A DNA stretch of 24,243 nt, taken from contig QKYT01001001.1 in the NCBI GenBank assembly GCA_003550305.1, forward strand, positions 9,683-33,925, written 5' to 3'. The notes beneath the pieces are model-generated. The model saw nothing but the letters and a program-made list of their open reading frames with translations, was not told the DNA's origin and did no database searches. This document shows, piece after piece, positions 10,061 to 22,032 of this stretch; position 1 is the stretch's first letter; each line of letters begins with the position of its first letter. Source of the stretch: Glomus cerebriforme (lineage: Eukaryota; Glomeromycota; Glomeromycetes; Glomerales; Glomeraceae). A program made the position numbers and the translations under genes.

Positions 10061-12114
10061 ATGTCTTCCGTAGTAGGAGTTCAAATAGGTGAAAAATATG
10101 CATTAGTCCGTTTAAATCTTGAGGATAATTTAGCAAAGGTTCGTACTGAACTGGAAAAGCATACTATTGTTAGGATGAATAATACATTGTCATTTGCCGC
10201 GAGAAAAGACAGAACTGTAATTGAAAGTTATGAGATAGCACATGAGAATGAAGTTGAATTTCATCTAAATGATATAATTGATATAATTAACGCTGGAGGA
10301 AAAAAGGAATATATTTTACATTTAATAGAAAGTTCAAAACCTATTTGGAATTTTTTCAACGACAAATGCAAACTGGATTATGGACGTACAATGACTAATA
10401 ATGGAATTAAGGAAGCTGAGAATAGAGCATTTATAATGGAAGATTGTGAATTGATTGAATCGAATAAACTTGGTGCCATAGGATGTCGATGTGGTAAAGT
10501 TGAATTCAATTCAAATGAAGTAGAAGATTGGATTATGAAAAGAAATTTATTTTTTGCTGCAGACGATAAAGTACGAAATTTTGTAAAATTAGGATTATCA
10601 GTTGGAACATTAAGAAATGAAAATTTCAGATCAGAAACCAATTTATCTTATCATTATACAAATTATGGCAAATTAGTATTGAAATTCAATAAATGTTTGA
10701 AACCAACTACGGAATTTATTAATGAAGTAAATGATGTTATAAAATCCAAAAATCCCAGAAATTTTAAGAGAATTATTGAAAAATTTGGTCAATTTATTCC
10801 AACTGAAGTGATCCTGGGTGGGAGAGTTTGTTCAAAAGATTGTGGAAACATAACAGAGTATTCAACAGAAAATGTTACCGAAGTTGCTATGGGTTTAGGT
10901 ATTTTAAATATAACAGAAACTGGAATAGCAAGCAATTCTGGCCACAAAATAGAAAATTCAAAATTTTGTAAATTTAATAATAAAATTTTAATTGGAGGTG
11001 AACAACCTGAAAATTTTAATAATTTTGATGATGCAGCAGAAAAAGCTTGGGTTAAATCTTTAGAAAATTACAAAAATTGGGATTGTATAGAATTTAAAAA
11101 TCCTATTAGTATTTTTAAACTCTTAGATGATGATTTATATAAACAAATATTATCATTGGTTGGAAAAAAAATTCTTTATTCAAAAACTGAATATGTTGAT
11201 TATTATTGGTCAGATAAAAATAAACCAAACTTTTTTGAATTATGTATGCCACCAAATATTTTAAAAATCCTTGATAATGAGGAAGCTGACTGTAACATCT
11301 ATGCAACAGTTATTCATACAGAAGAATCAACTAATGGTTCCTTTGTTTGTCAAATTTTTTTCCCACCACATGGAAAACCACGTCTTATAATTCATTGTGT
11401 TCAAACAAAAGTTCAAGAATTTAAAAAAAAATTTAAATCTAATTTTAAATTAAAAATTAATTGGATGGTTATTGGTTATGATATAGATTTTAATTCCATT
11501 CCTTTCGATAATGATGTTCAATTAAAAGTTATAAAAAATGATTTTAGTGCACAAAATAATCAAACTGTACAGGAATCTAATTCCTTTCTTCGTTTCGGAA
11601 TTCCTGTATTAAATGAATTAGATGTTTCAAATAATTATCCTATTATTGGTCATCATTTCTTTAATATTCATGAAAATAATATGATTAGTAATAAAATTGG
11701 ATTACGTACATTTTCTTATTGTTTAAAAAATAATTATTGTATTAATTTGCCTAACTTTACTTTTTATACACTAGTTATTTCAAATTTTTCTCCTGAATTT
11801 AGTATAATATCTTTTGATGATTTCAACAAAAATACTTATTCTACAAGATCGAATATAAAGTGTGTTAGTTTACTTTTTACAAATGAAAATAATCATAATC
11901 CAATTTTTTTGAGACAAAAAATTAATGAAATCAAAATCAAATATTTTTTTGAATATTTTAAATGTAAAAAAAGTGTTAACTGTATTTGTAAAAATAAAAC
12001 ATTAGAAAAAGATCATCTAAAAATATGCATATTTCAGGTATTTATTTTTATTATTATTTAAATTTTCTTTTATATTAGTAATATTAAGAGAATAATTTTT
12101 ATTTTTAGGAATGA
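10061..12114 (+). CDS. DUF7431/MACPF-like family protein, divergent paralogue of the 6605-9887 gene
   Basis: The first exon is open from ATG 10061. It may end at 12037, where an intron GTATTT...TTTTTAG (12038-12108) adds a final Glu and stop at 12114 (660 aa). Unspliced, it reads to a stop at 12061 (666 aa), with only the last few residues differing. Residues 1-73 form a beta-grasp/ubiquitin-like stretch (VQIGEKYALVRLNL...EVEFHLNDIID). A Cys-containing block follows, with LDYGRTMTNNGIKEAENRAF around 105-124. FGQFIPTEVILGG (242-254) matches the MACPF signature spacing but lacks the usual His. SLENYKNWDCIEFKNPISIF (about 330-350) and the region after it, including LKINWMVIGYD, align with the minus-strand neighbour, showing common origin. 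No signal peptide or transmembrane segment is visible, so secretion or pore formation cannot be claimed. Function unknown; the family label is from memory. Confidence 0.8.
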
Positions 12115-12371
12115 ATAATATTTATTTGTAAAGAAAACTATCAATATTGAAGTTATTGAAATTTACATATAAAAATAATCCAAGATATCTATTTATTTAT
12201 AAATTATAAAAATTTAAGATTAAAGAAAATATAAAAACTTATGTAATATATTTATATTTTATAAATCAATAAATTTATTATTTAAACTGTGATATATCTT
12301 ATGATTTATAAATCATAGCGGTTATCCTCAAAGACCTCAGTAATTAGTACTTTACAATTCTATGCGGAGAA
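12115..12371. other. AT-rich spacer, 3' region of the plus-strand family gene
   Basis: No coding features. It probably holds the 3' untranslated region and polyadenylation site of the gene ending near 12061/12114. AATAAA-like strings are common here but not informative at this base composition. Confidence 0.4.
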
Positions 12372-13232
12372 TCAAAAATATTGATATTTTACCAGCATAA
12401 AAAAATCAGTTTCCAATTTCGCATAGTCGCTAATATAGTCTGGCAAATCATATAATATATAGAGTATTTGGCCAAATTCCGAGGATATGAGTTCTAGTCT
12501 CATTAATGCAAAGAAAGAAGCGAATATTATCATTTGATTTGTCATTAGATAAGAAGTTGACTGAATTTTTGATTCTTTTTTTGTGTCTGTCTTACAGAAC
12601 AGTATATATATCTGTTTTCCCACAAACCTCCGTGTTTACCGATACCCTTTGAATAGCGGTTTGTAAAACGTAGAAAAACTTCCATTCTTTTACAAAACTC
12701 GTTCAAATAGATCTGCGCCAACAATTGTGTACGAAGGATACCCAATACTTTTGCATCATGAAGACAATAATTGTAGGAATATTTCTTTAATCGGCTATGA
12801 TTTTCCATATACAGATTGTACTATATGACTGATAAGATCTTCATCCATTGGGGTTTTGAAATTGAAAGTCAAATGCTTTTTCAAAGCTATTTCATGTACT
12901 GTATATAGATTGTTGAGGTCGTGCTCAACTAGATGTTCTGAACTCAGCTTCTCCATTATTTTTCAAAAGGATGGATGGTGTTTTTCAGTACAATGGTTTA
13001 AGTGTCTCCATTCTTCGGATGAAAAATTTCATTAAGCCCTGCATGTTGATTAGCGAAATTAAAGTGCTTCCACAGTGGATGCTTTGTAGTTTGTACGTCT
13101 CAAAAAATAAGAAAAGACGCAAGTTAGTAATAATATTCAAATCAATTGTATATTACACTTACCGATTACTAGTGCATCATCATCTATATTATACAATCCA
13201 GCGATAGATGTACTGTTTTTCAGAGGAGCCAT
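12372..13232 (-). pseudogene. Broken multi-exon gene, unidentified (weak B-family polymerase-like motif)
   Basis: A first exon (13232-13163) starts MAPLKNSTSIAGLYN. A 64-bp intron follows (13162-13099) with donor GTAAGT, an exact TACTAAC branch site and acceptor GAG. It joins in frame to DVQTTKHPLWKHFNFANQ. The frame then breaks: a +1 shift gives EEWRHLNHCTEKHHPSF, then a TGA, then a long stretch from KIMEKLSSEHLVEHDL to DEDLISHIVQSVYGK. A second shift leads to SRLKKYSYNYCLHDAKVLGILRTQ (ORF 12808-12545), and a third frame may carry the end (to 12372). YCLHDAKVL resembles the Exo III YxxxD motif of family B DNA polymerases, but no other polymerase motif is visible, so this is only a hint. At least two frameshifts and one stop make it a pseudogene unless the assembly has errors. 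It is more likely a relic of a repeated gene family than a host gene. Confidence 0.5.
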
Positions 13233-13263
13233 TTTTCCTTTTTTCCCTCTGTAGATTGTGATA

Positions 13264-13366
13264 TGATCTTTTGATACGTTTTCTTAATTAAAATTGGCCC
13301 GATCAAATGTTCTTATGATCTTTTGATACGTTTCTTAATTAAAATTGGCCCTATCAAATGTTCTTG
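13264..13366. repeat. Tandem duplication, 52 + 51 bp
   Basis: The unit TGATCTTTTGATACGTTTTC...AAATGTTCTT is present twice head-to-tail (13264-13315, 13316-13366). The copies differ by one T deletion and very few substitutions, so the duplication is recent. It lies just upstream of the broken minus-strand gene. Confidence 0.9.
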
Positions 13367-13684
13367 TGTTAAGAAAATGGCTTGATTATACGGACCCATA
13401 TTTTTCGTAAGCTATATTGCAGTTACATAAATTATAAGTAAAAAAACTATCAAGTATCAATTGATGAACTAGTCATTGATGGTGTCGCACTAAACACAAA
13501 CCTAGTGAATTTAGATAAAATATGTTATAGCATTAGATAAATAAATTAAATAAATTGATTCAGACATAATACCTTGAGGTGTCTCCTGCGCCTTCAACTG
13601 CAACTGCAACTGCAACGCAGCTAGTTAATCCTTCAATTCTTTGATTAGTTGATGTTCTAATCAACACCTATCAAAATAAATGAC

Positions 13685-13715
<31 letters not shown>

Positions 13716-13946
13716 AAATTAAATTAAAATAAAATAGATATAAGCAGAATTGAAAAGAAAAAAAAATTTATTACGAAATGATGATAGTGATGGGATAAAA
13801 ACCAGTTAGCAAATGTCACAAATAGTATAAAAACGTTCAATTTCTCAAATTCAAACTGATTATTTTCAAATAAACGCGTAAAAATTTCAACTTGAACCCG
13901 AATTGATTTCACGTTCATTGTTTTCCGATTCAATCTTATTTATCAA
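13367..13946. repeat. Intergenic stretch with hexanucleotide repeat, A29 tract and AAATT repeats
   Basis: A short (CAACTG)n run lies at 13598-13620. An uninterrupted A29 tract occupies 13685-13713 and is followed by AAATT pentamers to about 13730. An open frame on the minus strand at 13933-13724 (69 codons, very Phe-rich at its end) has no recognisable features and is not called as a gene. The A29 tract could be a retroposon tail, but no target duplication was found. Confidence 0.5.
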
Positions 13947-14126
13947 TTATACTATTGAGTGCAAATACCTAATAATTTCCTCAGTGCCATCATTTCGTCT
14001 ACTATATGCAAAATAATATTTACTGATTCCTAAGGGTTTATAATACTCTTTAGCTGCATGATGTATGATATCACTGGTAGGTGAAAATTTTTTCTTGAAG
14101 AACTCGAATAAGAAAATCATGAGCAT
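13947..14126 (-). CDS. Orphan small ORF (59 aa), unidentified
   Basis: ATG at 14126 to TAA at 13947. The sequence includes SDIIHHAAKEYYKPLGISKY and FAYSRRNDGTEEIIRYLHSIV, a composition richer in charged and polar residues than the Phe/Leu/Ile-rich spurious frames around it. That suggests a real or formerly real coding segment, perhaps one exon of a decayed gene whose other parts are unrecognisable. No upstream or downstream exon could be joined with confidence. Family unknown. Confidence 0.25.
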   Translation of the reverse strand: MLMIFLFEFFKKKFSPTSDIIHHAAKEYYKPLGISKYYFAYSRRNDGTEEIIRYLHSIV

Positions 14127-15368
14127 ACACTATACTGTATTCAAACTCACATATACTGTAGTAGGATTTTAACAAGGATAATCCATAACAAGAGACTTGT
14201 TACGTTCTCGTTCCTAAAGATTTCAACTGATTATATTGTTTTTCGGTATGGAATTAGCCAATTTCCAATTCTTAGTAGAGAATCTTATAGAAATGGGTTT
14301 GTTCTCTAAATGACTTGCCTCTAATGCAGCAAGTTCAAGTAACACCGATTTTTTAGCGGTAGAGAATTTAAAAAACGCGATGAATTACGTGATTTACGCG
14401 TGATTTACATTTTACATTTTTACATTGACCCCAGAAAATTTCATAAATAATTTCAACCCCTGTAATTTTTGTGTAGTTAATTATATAATTATATGTCATA
14501 TGACCGACGACCGATAATTCATCTATAATTCAAATAAGTTTTAACATAAAAAAGAAATCAATTAACATTTTTTTTTATATAGAGAATTTTTAATTCGTAA
14601 TTTTTTTTTATTTCTATTATTATTATATTATTATTATTATAAAATGTAAAAATTGTAAATACAAGAAAAAGATGGTTGTAAAAGAGGAAAAAAAAAGATA
14701 CAAAAAAAAATAAACTAAGAAAAAAAGAGTAATATAATCAATCAACTACTTACAAGAAATAACTTAATTACTATAATTACTATTAATATATTATAGTGGA
14801 AGAAAAAAAAATTATATATATATAAAATATATAATATTTAAAAAATAGTTTTTGTTTAATAATAGTCTCTTAAGAGAAAATCCCAATTGTCCGTACTTCC
14901 TTGACGAAAAAACCATTAAAAATCTGTTCATCAAATTGAATTTTGTCTAAGAATGATTAAAAAAAAAAAAAAAAAAAAGAGGAAAAAAAATGAAGGGAAA
15001 AAAAATTGAAAAAAAAATGAAAAAATGCAAAAAAAAATGTAATGCCTCTCCACCCAAATCAGATACATTCTTTAAATTAATTGCTAATAATATTTTTTTT
15101 TTTTTTGTTTTTAATTAGTCTATAAAAAAAAAAAATTACAAAAGCGCCCATAATAAATAATGGAGCGAGACTTCCTAATCCAAATTCTCTAATATAAAAA
15201 AAAAAAAAAAAATCCTACCGTTATCGATCTAATACCCTCATTGTATTTATCAGATCAACATCTTGAAATAATTAAATTATTAAATGAATTAACGACGCAT
15301 TTAATGATTTTTAATTATATTTAACCTTTGTTGTTAAGGAATATAAATATAAATATAAATAATTTTTA
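14127..15368. other. Long A-rich spacer downstream of the F-box gene
   Basis: No gene is supported. From 14560 on the strand is dominated by A-rich runs (A8-A18 tracts near 14685, 14800, 14960-15030, 15125 and 15197) and ATT trinucleotides near 14615-14640. The part next to 15368 is presumably the 3' untranslated region of the minus-strand F-box gene. Confidence 0.4.
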
Positions 15369-16088
15369 TTATAAATCATCATCAAGGTCATCATCATCGT
15401 CATCATCAGATTCATCTTCAGTTACCCAAATATCTTCACCGACTTCTCTTAAAACACCAAAACAACCTTTTAATTCTAAAAATCTTAATTCTTTACACCA
15501 TTTTTTCAATTCATCTAAACTTATATCAGTTACTAATTCACAATATTTTAAATTTAACCATCTTATAGTAGGACAAGTTAAAGCAAATTTTGATAAAGCA
15601 CCATCAGTTATCTCAGTATAAGAAAAGTCTAAAGAAGTTAAAACTTTACAAGAACGAGCCAAAGCAGAAAAACCTACATCAGTAAATTTTGGACATTGTG
15701 AAACATTAAGGGTAGTAAGATTTGAACCTAAATAAGTTGCTATATGTATAAGAGTTGAATCATGAAGTTGATGACAATGATTTATGTCAAGAAAAGTTAA
15801 ATTTGGACATAAATTAACTAAAGCTATAATATCAGAATCAGTGATCTCTGACCATCTATGTGATAAATCTGATAAATCAATTTCACGAACCAAAAATCCA
15901 GAACTAGTTGGAATCTCGAGAAATTTATGAAAATTATATATACGGGTTAACTGAGGTCTAGAATACATTATTGGTAAAGCAATAGCATGCCATTTACGAC
16001 ATACTATTGATATATAAGATACAGATTTTTGGTCCCTACCAAGGAGACAAAAAATATAATGTAATAGTTCGGTTGGTAAAAGGTTCAT
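15369..16088 (-). CDS. F-box / leucine-rich-repeat protein (FBXL/AMN1-like)
   Basis: Single exon, 239 aa. The N-terminal 40 residues form an F-box (LPTELLHYIFCLLG...VCRKWHAIALP), which in this family binds Skp1 within an SCF ubiquitin ligase. Residues about 90-215 hold cysteine-containing leucine-rich repeats of about 26 residues: LCPNLTFLDINHCHQL (93-108), NLTTLNVSQCPKFTD (123-137), CKVLTSLDFSYTEITD (147-162), CPTIRWLNLKYCELVTD (172-188), CKELRFLELKGC (198-209). These would form the substrate-binding arc. The tail is acidic (ESDDDDDDDLDDDL), encoded by a GATGAT-rich run. It is shorter than Grr1-type proteins, with about five repeats. Such small F-box/LRR proteins are abundant in Rhizophagus. 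Substrate unknown. The ATG at 16088 fits the usual F-box start. Confidence 0.9.
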   Translation of the reverse strand: MNLLPTELLHYIFCLLGRDQKSVSYISIVCRKWHAIALPIMYSRPQLTRIYNFHKFLEIPTSSGFLVREIDLSDLSHRWSEITDSDIIALVNLCPNLTFLDINHCHQLHDSTLIHIATYLGSNLTTLNVSQCPKFTDVGFSALARSCKVLTSLDFSYTEITDGALSKFALTCPTIRWLNLKYCELVTDISLDELKKWCKELRFLELKGCFGVLREVGEDIWVTEDESDDDDDDDLDDDL

Positions 16089-17760
16089 TTTTTCCTAAAG
16101 TTTATTTTTTTAGTCCTTTTTTTTTTTTTTAATAATAATAATAATAAAAATAATAATATTTATTATTATTAAACGAGATTAAGTTTTTCGAGATGTAAGA
16201 TTGAAGGAAATGAGTAGATTTGCGAAAGTGAAGGGAAGTAAAAAATAAAGACGAAAGTTAGATTACGGTATAAAAAAAAAACCTTTAATCTACTTTTTTA
16301 CTTTTAATAAGGAAAAAATAAGGTATGTGGTATGAAACCATAAAAAAATAAAAGTGGTTTAAAAAAAAAAATTAGTAGAAAATGATGTAATAGAAATGAT
16401 ATAAATTTGGAGTTGATTTAAAAAAGAGGAAAAAAAAAAAGGACCAAAGGGAGGAAACTAGGAAAGGGGGGAAAGAATAATTAAGGAAAGTCAAAGAACA
16501 ATGTAACCCGTTTCGAGACACATCATAAATAAGCCCAAAATTCCCAAAAAAAAAAAAAAAAAAAATTTATAAATACATTTATTTGAATATTACTACCGAA
16601 ATAAAAAAACAACAGCAGCTGAAATAAGGAAAGGACGCCGGAAATAAACAAATCTTCAAGTCTAATGTCAAAAAAATCCAGTTTGTACAACGTTTAGAAA
16701 TAATCAGATCAATATTGATTAAGTTAGATACTAATGCTAACACATATCTCAGTTCATAAAATATCTTCAAAGTTGATTGGTTTAAATAAGATTTCCTAAA
16801 TTGTATAGTTTACAGCATTGTTAAATAAATATTATGTTATAATTTATTGTATTTAGAAAAAATGTTTCCAATAGATTGAAAAAAAAAAAATTTGCGGGGC
16901 ATACCGTATATATAATAATATATAAAATATATAAATATAATGGGGCGTAAATATTAATCCGCATTAAAAAATCGATAAATCCGATTTTTGTCCTCAAGGG
17001 TTATGTGATTACAAAAATTAATTGTCTTTGGTTTATTTAAAAATCACCTTTTGTTTATGTTCAATATTTGTTGTTCATACCATACGATCTACGTTGAATT
17101 TGTTTAACACCAAACACAATTTTTTTAAATTTGTAAAAATATCAGTTTTCCCGTTTTTACTTTTGACTAAATTAGGACCAATTTTGATCAAATTTCATTC
17201 AAAAAGAATTATTAAATTACCAATTATTATGGTTTTGATAAATATTTTCCTTTTTAAATTATTTAAATTATGAATAACCGTTTTAAAGAATTTTCTAAAA
17301 ATTTAATAAATTAATCACGTTATAAAAAAAAAATTTAAAATTTTTTTTGTTTAGTAAATAAGAATTTTACTCTAATTTTTTTTTTTTTTTTTTGGATTTA
17401 TTTGTTTAATAAATATAAATTAGATTGGTAGATTTTATTGATAATACAAAATGGTAATAATTTATTATATAAAATTATTTATATCAATATTTACCTTGTA
17501 ATCGAAAGGGCTTAAGTAAATTATATATATAAGCCAAAGGCGGATAGCAAAGCAAAATTGGTGAGTTGCCACGCAGCAATTATTAATTGTTCCACGACAT
17601 TACAATTCCCACTAATCCAAATTTTGTGTAATGCGTATAACCTGATTCTATAAATGCCAATTTAAATTTATTTGTTTCACTTTCATTTAACCATTGAGTG
17701 TTAAACTATTTTTAAGTTTCTCTCTACTTTTTTAAAAAATATCCGGAACGAATAATAATT
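16089..17760. other. Intergenic region between divergent F-box and FAM32A genes
   Basis: No gene is supported. It holds an (AAT)n run at 16130-16175, purine-rich stretches (16360-16560), an A20 tract at 16546-16565, and AT-rich sequence. The last 100 bp before 17761, with pyrimidine-rich TTTCTCTCTAC, is probably the 5' untranslated region of the FAM32A-like gene. Weak ORFs at 16770-16579 (minus) and 17022-17273 (plus) are hydrophobic, low-complexity frames and are not called. Confidence 0.4.
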
Positions 17761-18434
17761 ATGTCGGATTTATATGATAATATACCAGGTGGTTCGTTAA
17801 GACTTAAAGGTGGTTCTGGTCTTCCAAATAAAATAAAAAAGTACTCATCAGAGATCTTTTTTTTTTTTTTTGTTTATATTTACTTTTTTAGAAACTTCTA
17901 GATCTAACTTTTTCGTTTAATTATTTTATTTAGGAAAAAAAAGAAATCTCATAAAGATAAAGAAAAACTTAAATCTTATGCTAAAGATTTAATTGAAGAA
18001 AGTTCTACTTCATCAGAAAAGAATAATATTATTCGTGTTGTTACTAAAACTGAAGCTGAACTCAAATTTGAAGAAATTCAAAAAAAGAGGGTAATCATTT
18101 TTAATCGTTGACCTTTTCCTTAATATGGTAAAAGATTGAAGTACAAAGACGTGTCATTATTTATTTTTAATTATTAATCATTTTTTCTCTTTGGAAATTT
18201 TTACTTGTAAATAAATAGTTGGAAGAAAAAGTAGAAAAGGCAGCTCGTAAATCACATAAAGAACGTGTGGCAGAACTTAATAGAAAATTAGAAGAGATGA
18301 CAGAACATTATGATATCCCAAAGGTAATTTTTTTTGTGTAATATAATAAGGAATTAAAAATTTTTTTTTTTTTTTTTTTATTATATATTTATAAATAATA
18401 AATATTATTTATTTTACAGGTTGGACCTGGCTAA
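17761..18434 (+). CDS. FAM32A-like spliceosome-associated protein
   Basis: Four exons: 17761-17840, 17934-18090, 18219-18323 and 18420-18434, with GT-AG introns of 93, 128 and 96 bp. They join to 118 aa, against 112 aa in human FAM32A. The N-terminus has the family motif GGSLRLKGG. A Lys-rich stretch (about residues 25-35, KKKKKSHKDKEK) follows, then a helical, charged C-terminal half (FEEIQKKR...KAARKSHKERVAELNRKL) and the hallmark MTEHYDIPKV. In other eukaryotes FAM32A sits in the catalytic spliceosome (C* stage), where its C-terminal tail reaches the active site and helps exon ligation; that role is family knowledge. The last exon encodes only VGPG, and an annotator can easily miss it. The gene is tail-to-tail with Mss51, 142 bp apart. 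Confidence 0.92.
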
Positions 18435-18576
18435 GGATTCGTTATTTCCGCATTGGACTATTCTCAAAATGGTTATTCTTTTTTTTCATTCAATTTTATT
18501 AGTTTATTAAGCTTAAATATTATATTTACAAATCTTTGTAGTTTATAACAATATATGAATCAATAATATTCAATTT

Positions 18577-19980
18577 TCATTCTTCTTCTTCTTCAGGTAA
18601 TTTATCACCTTCAAGTATAACATCATACTTCTTTCCTCTGATTCCAAAAATACCCCAATTTGTCCAAATACCGACTCTTAGATCTTTTATATTGATGTCT
18701 CTTTTCATACTTCTAAATACATTTTCACCAGGTCTCAATAACCAATCCAATTCATATTCACCTTTTTCACTTTTTTCTTCTATAGCGCTTACTTCACTAT
18801 GTAAATCTTCTTGATCAAATCCGGTAATAAATATGGCGCATTTGGTTTGTAATAATTTAATTATTGTATCATGCCATGTGTCTGTTTGTGAAATTCCTGG
18901 AGAAAATAGAAAGAATACATCCGTGTATGGATCAAATGGTGTTAATGAAGTGTGATAATTATGATAATAAGTTGTTGACCATGTGAATAAAAGTTGTGGT
19001 GTGTAACTCGTATGTTTTGTTACATAAGGTGATGGTGATATTTCAGTTGTTGTATTTGTTGTATTTGTTGTATTATCTTTAATATTTTTACTGGGAACCG
19101 ATTCAGGACCAATGAAATAAATATGAAAATATGTAAAAGGGAATAAATAAGATAATTGAGAAAAAACATGAAGAGGTAATTGAGATTCTGCACGTGCTCC
19201 CAATATAAAAATACGAATAACATCTGTTGGTTTTTGAGTTAAAAGATCATGAGAAATAGCTTTTGGATATAGAATAGTTCTTAAAGCAGTTAAAGATTTT
19301 AACCCTTCATCTGTTAATCGATTTTTAATCGTATAAGGACCATATTCATGTAATATTGATGCTATTGTAATAGGATATGTTAATAATTTTGACACATGTC
19401 TAACAGATCTATCTCTATCCATACTAGGAAATCCACGTGTATAAAAGAATAAATCCCAATTTAACATATTAACCTGTTCATCAAGTGGTTGTGATGATGG
19501 AAATTCAAATTCAATCATTGTTCTACCACTTCTTAAATCATGTTCATCTTCATTAGCTTGTCTTAACATTGAACAAGTTCCTAAATTTTTATGTTGTTCT
19601 TTATCTTGAAGATAATGTTCTAATGAACAATGTGTTGGATATCCACAATCTGGACATTCATATTTTGGTTTATTTTTTTCTTCATTTTCTTTGGATAAAC
19701 ATACTGGACAAGAACCATATTCACATATTTGTTTATAACGATGTCGAAGATCCTCAAATGGAGATGCTGATAAGGGATGGAAAAGGTTATCTTGTGAAAG
19801 AATTGATTTTGGTTTTGAAGGTTTAGGTGCAGAATTTTGACGAGAAAATATCGATTTTAAAGAAATATATTTACGAATATGATTTAAACGTATATTAAAA
19901 TCATTACGAATCAAAAAATTCTTTTTAGTTAATAATGAACTATTTATTCGAAAATTATTTATTCGACTTAATCGAGACAT
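18577..19980 (-). CDS. MSS51: Mss51-like mitochondrial translational activator of COX1
   Basis: Single exon, 467 aa. Residues 1-50 are rich in Arg, Lys and Ser with almost no acidic residues (MSRLSRINNFRINSS...), a typical mitochondrial targeting sequence. A MYND-type zinc finger follows: C91-x2-C94, C109-x2-C112, C118, H122, H130, C136. The fungal Mss51 core comes next, with MLNWDLFFYTRGF (172-184), RHVSKLLTYPITIASILHEY (194-213) and LTDEGLKSLTALRTILYP (222-239). The later part contains DVIRIFILGARAES and a LLRPGENVF motif. A Thr/Asn-rich insert (about 303-312, from TTG repeats) and a poly-Glu C-terminus are lineage features. In yeast, Mss51 activates translation of COX1 mRNA and binds newly made Cox1, coupling synthesis to cytochrome oxidase assembly and heme. 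It lies head-to-head with the 4,6-dehydratase gene, 410 bp apart. Confidence 0.93.
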   Translation of the reverse strand: MSRLSRINNFRINSSLLTKKNFLIRNDFNIRLNHIRKYISLKSIFSRQNSAPKPSKPKSILSQDNLFHPLSASPFEDLRHRYKQICEYGSCPVCLSKENEEKNKPKYECPDCGYPTHCSLEHYLQDKEQHKNLGTCSMLRQANEDEHDLRSGRTMIEFEFPSSQPLDEQVNMLNWDLFFYTRGFPSMDRDRSVRHVSKLLTYPITIASILHEYGPYTIKNRLTDEGLKSLTALRTILYPKAISHDLLTQKPTDVIRIFILGARAESQLPLHVFSQLSYLFPFTYFHIYFIGPESVPSKNIKDNTTNTTNTTTEISPSPYVTKHTSYTPQLLFTWSTTYYHNYHTSLTPFDPYTDVFFLFSPGISQTDTWHDTIIKLLQTKCAIFITGFDQEDLHSEVSAIEEKSEKGEYELDWLLRPGENVFRSMKRDINIKDLRVGIWTNWGIFGIRGKKYDVILEGDKLPEEEEE

Positions 19981-20390
19981 TTTAGGAGAGTCAAAATCGA
20001 AATTTTTAAATTTTTTTTTTTTTTTTTTTTTTTTTTACGATTTATCAACAAATTAATTAAGCACGTGAATTTATGCCCATTATTAACATTATTAGGGAGC
20101 AGAGCAACATTTAAAGATGTCACAAGAAATCGGCATAGGCTCTACGCAACATAATGCCGACTGGCGCTATCAAAAAAAAAAAAAAAATAAATAATTTATA
20201 TAATATCTACGCAAACTTTTTAACTTTTTTTAACTTTTTTTCATTCATGCATATTTGCTTGAGTTTCTATTATTAGAATAAAATATGGGTTTTTAGTTTT
20301 TAAAATAAAAAATTTTTTTTTCTTTAATAATGCGTGAAGAAACGACTTCTACAAAATCCAATTTACATAAACTTATGGTTAAGAAAATAA
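19981..20390. promoter_or_regulatory. Intergenic region between divergent MSS51 and dehydratase genes
   Basis: A T26 tract (20011-20036) lies just upstream of MSS51. A CACGTG box (20063-20068) and an inverted repeat CGGCAT...ATGCCG (about 20131-20158) lie between the two starts. Both could be regulatory, but nothing beyond their position supports a function. A short upstream ORF starts at 20330. Confidence 0.35.

Positions 20391-20410
<20 letters not shown>
20330..20410 (+). other. Upstream ORF overlapping the dehydratase start
   Basis: ATG at 20330 opens a 26-codon frame (MREETTSTKSNLHK...) that stops at 20410, 20 nt past the dehydratase ATG at 20391 and in another frame. If the transcript includes it, scanning ribosomes would meet this ATG first, which could reduce translation of the enzyme. 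Transcript start is unknown. Confidence 0.4.

Positions 20411-22032
<1,622 letters not shown>

Noticed and set aside
12372..12808. Calling the YCLHDA stretch a family B DNA polymerase
   Set aside because: A single short motif without the polymerase A/B/C motifs or a terminal protein is not enough; kept only as a hint for the pseudogene.
13685..13713. A29 tract as tail of a plus-strand retroposon
   Set aside because: No flanking direct repeat was found and AAATT pentamers follow, so simple slippage explains it as well.
17022..17273. Plus-strand 83-codon hydrophobic frame
   Set aside because: Low-complexity Phe/Leu/Ile/Lys composition, no splice context, no recognisable domain.
19569..19826. 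Plus-strand 85-codon frame
   Set aside because: It is antisense to the zinc-finger part of the MSS51 gene, whose coding sense is clear.
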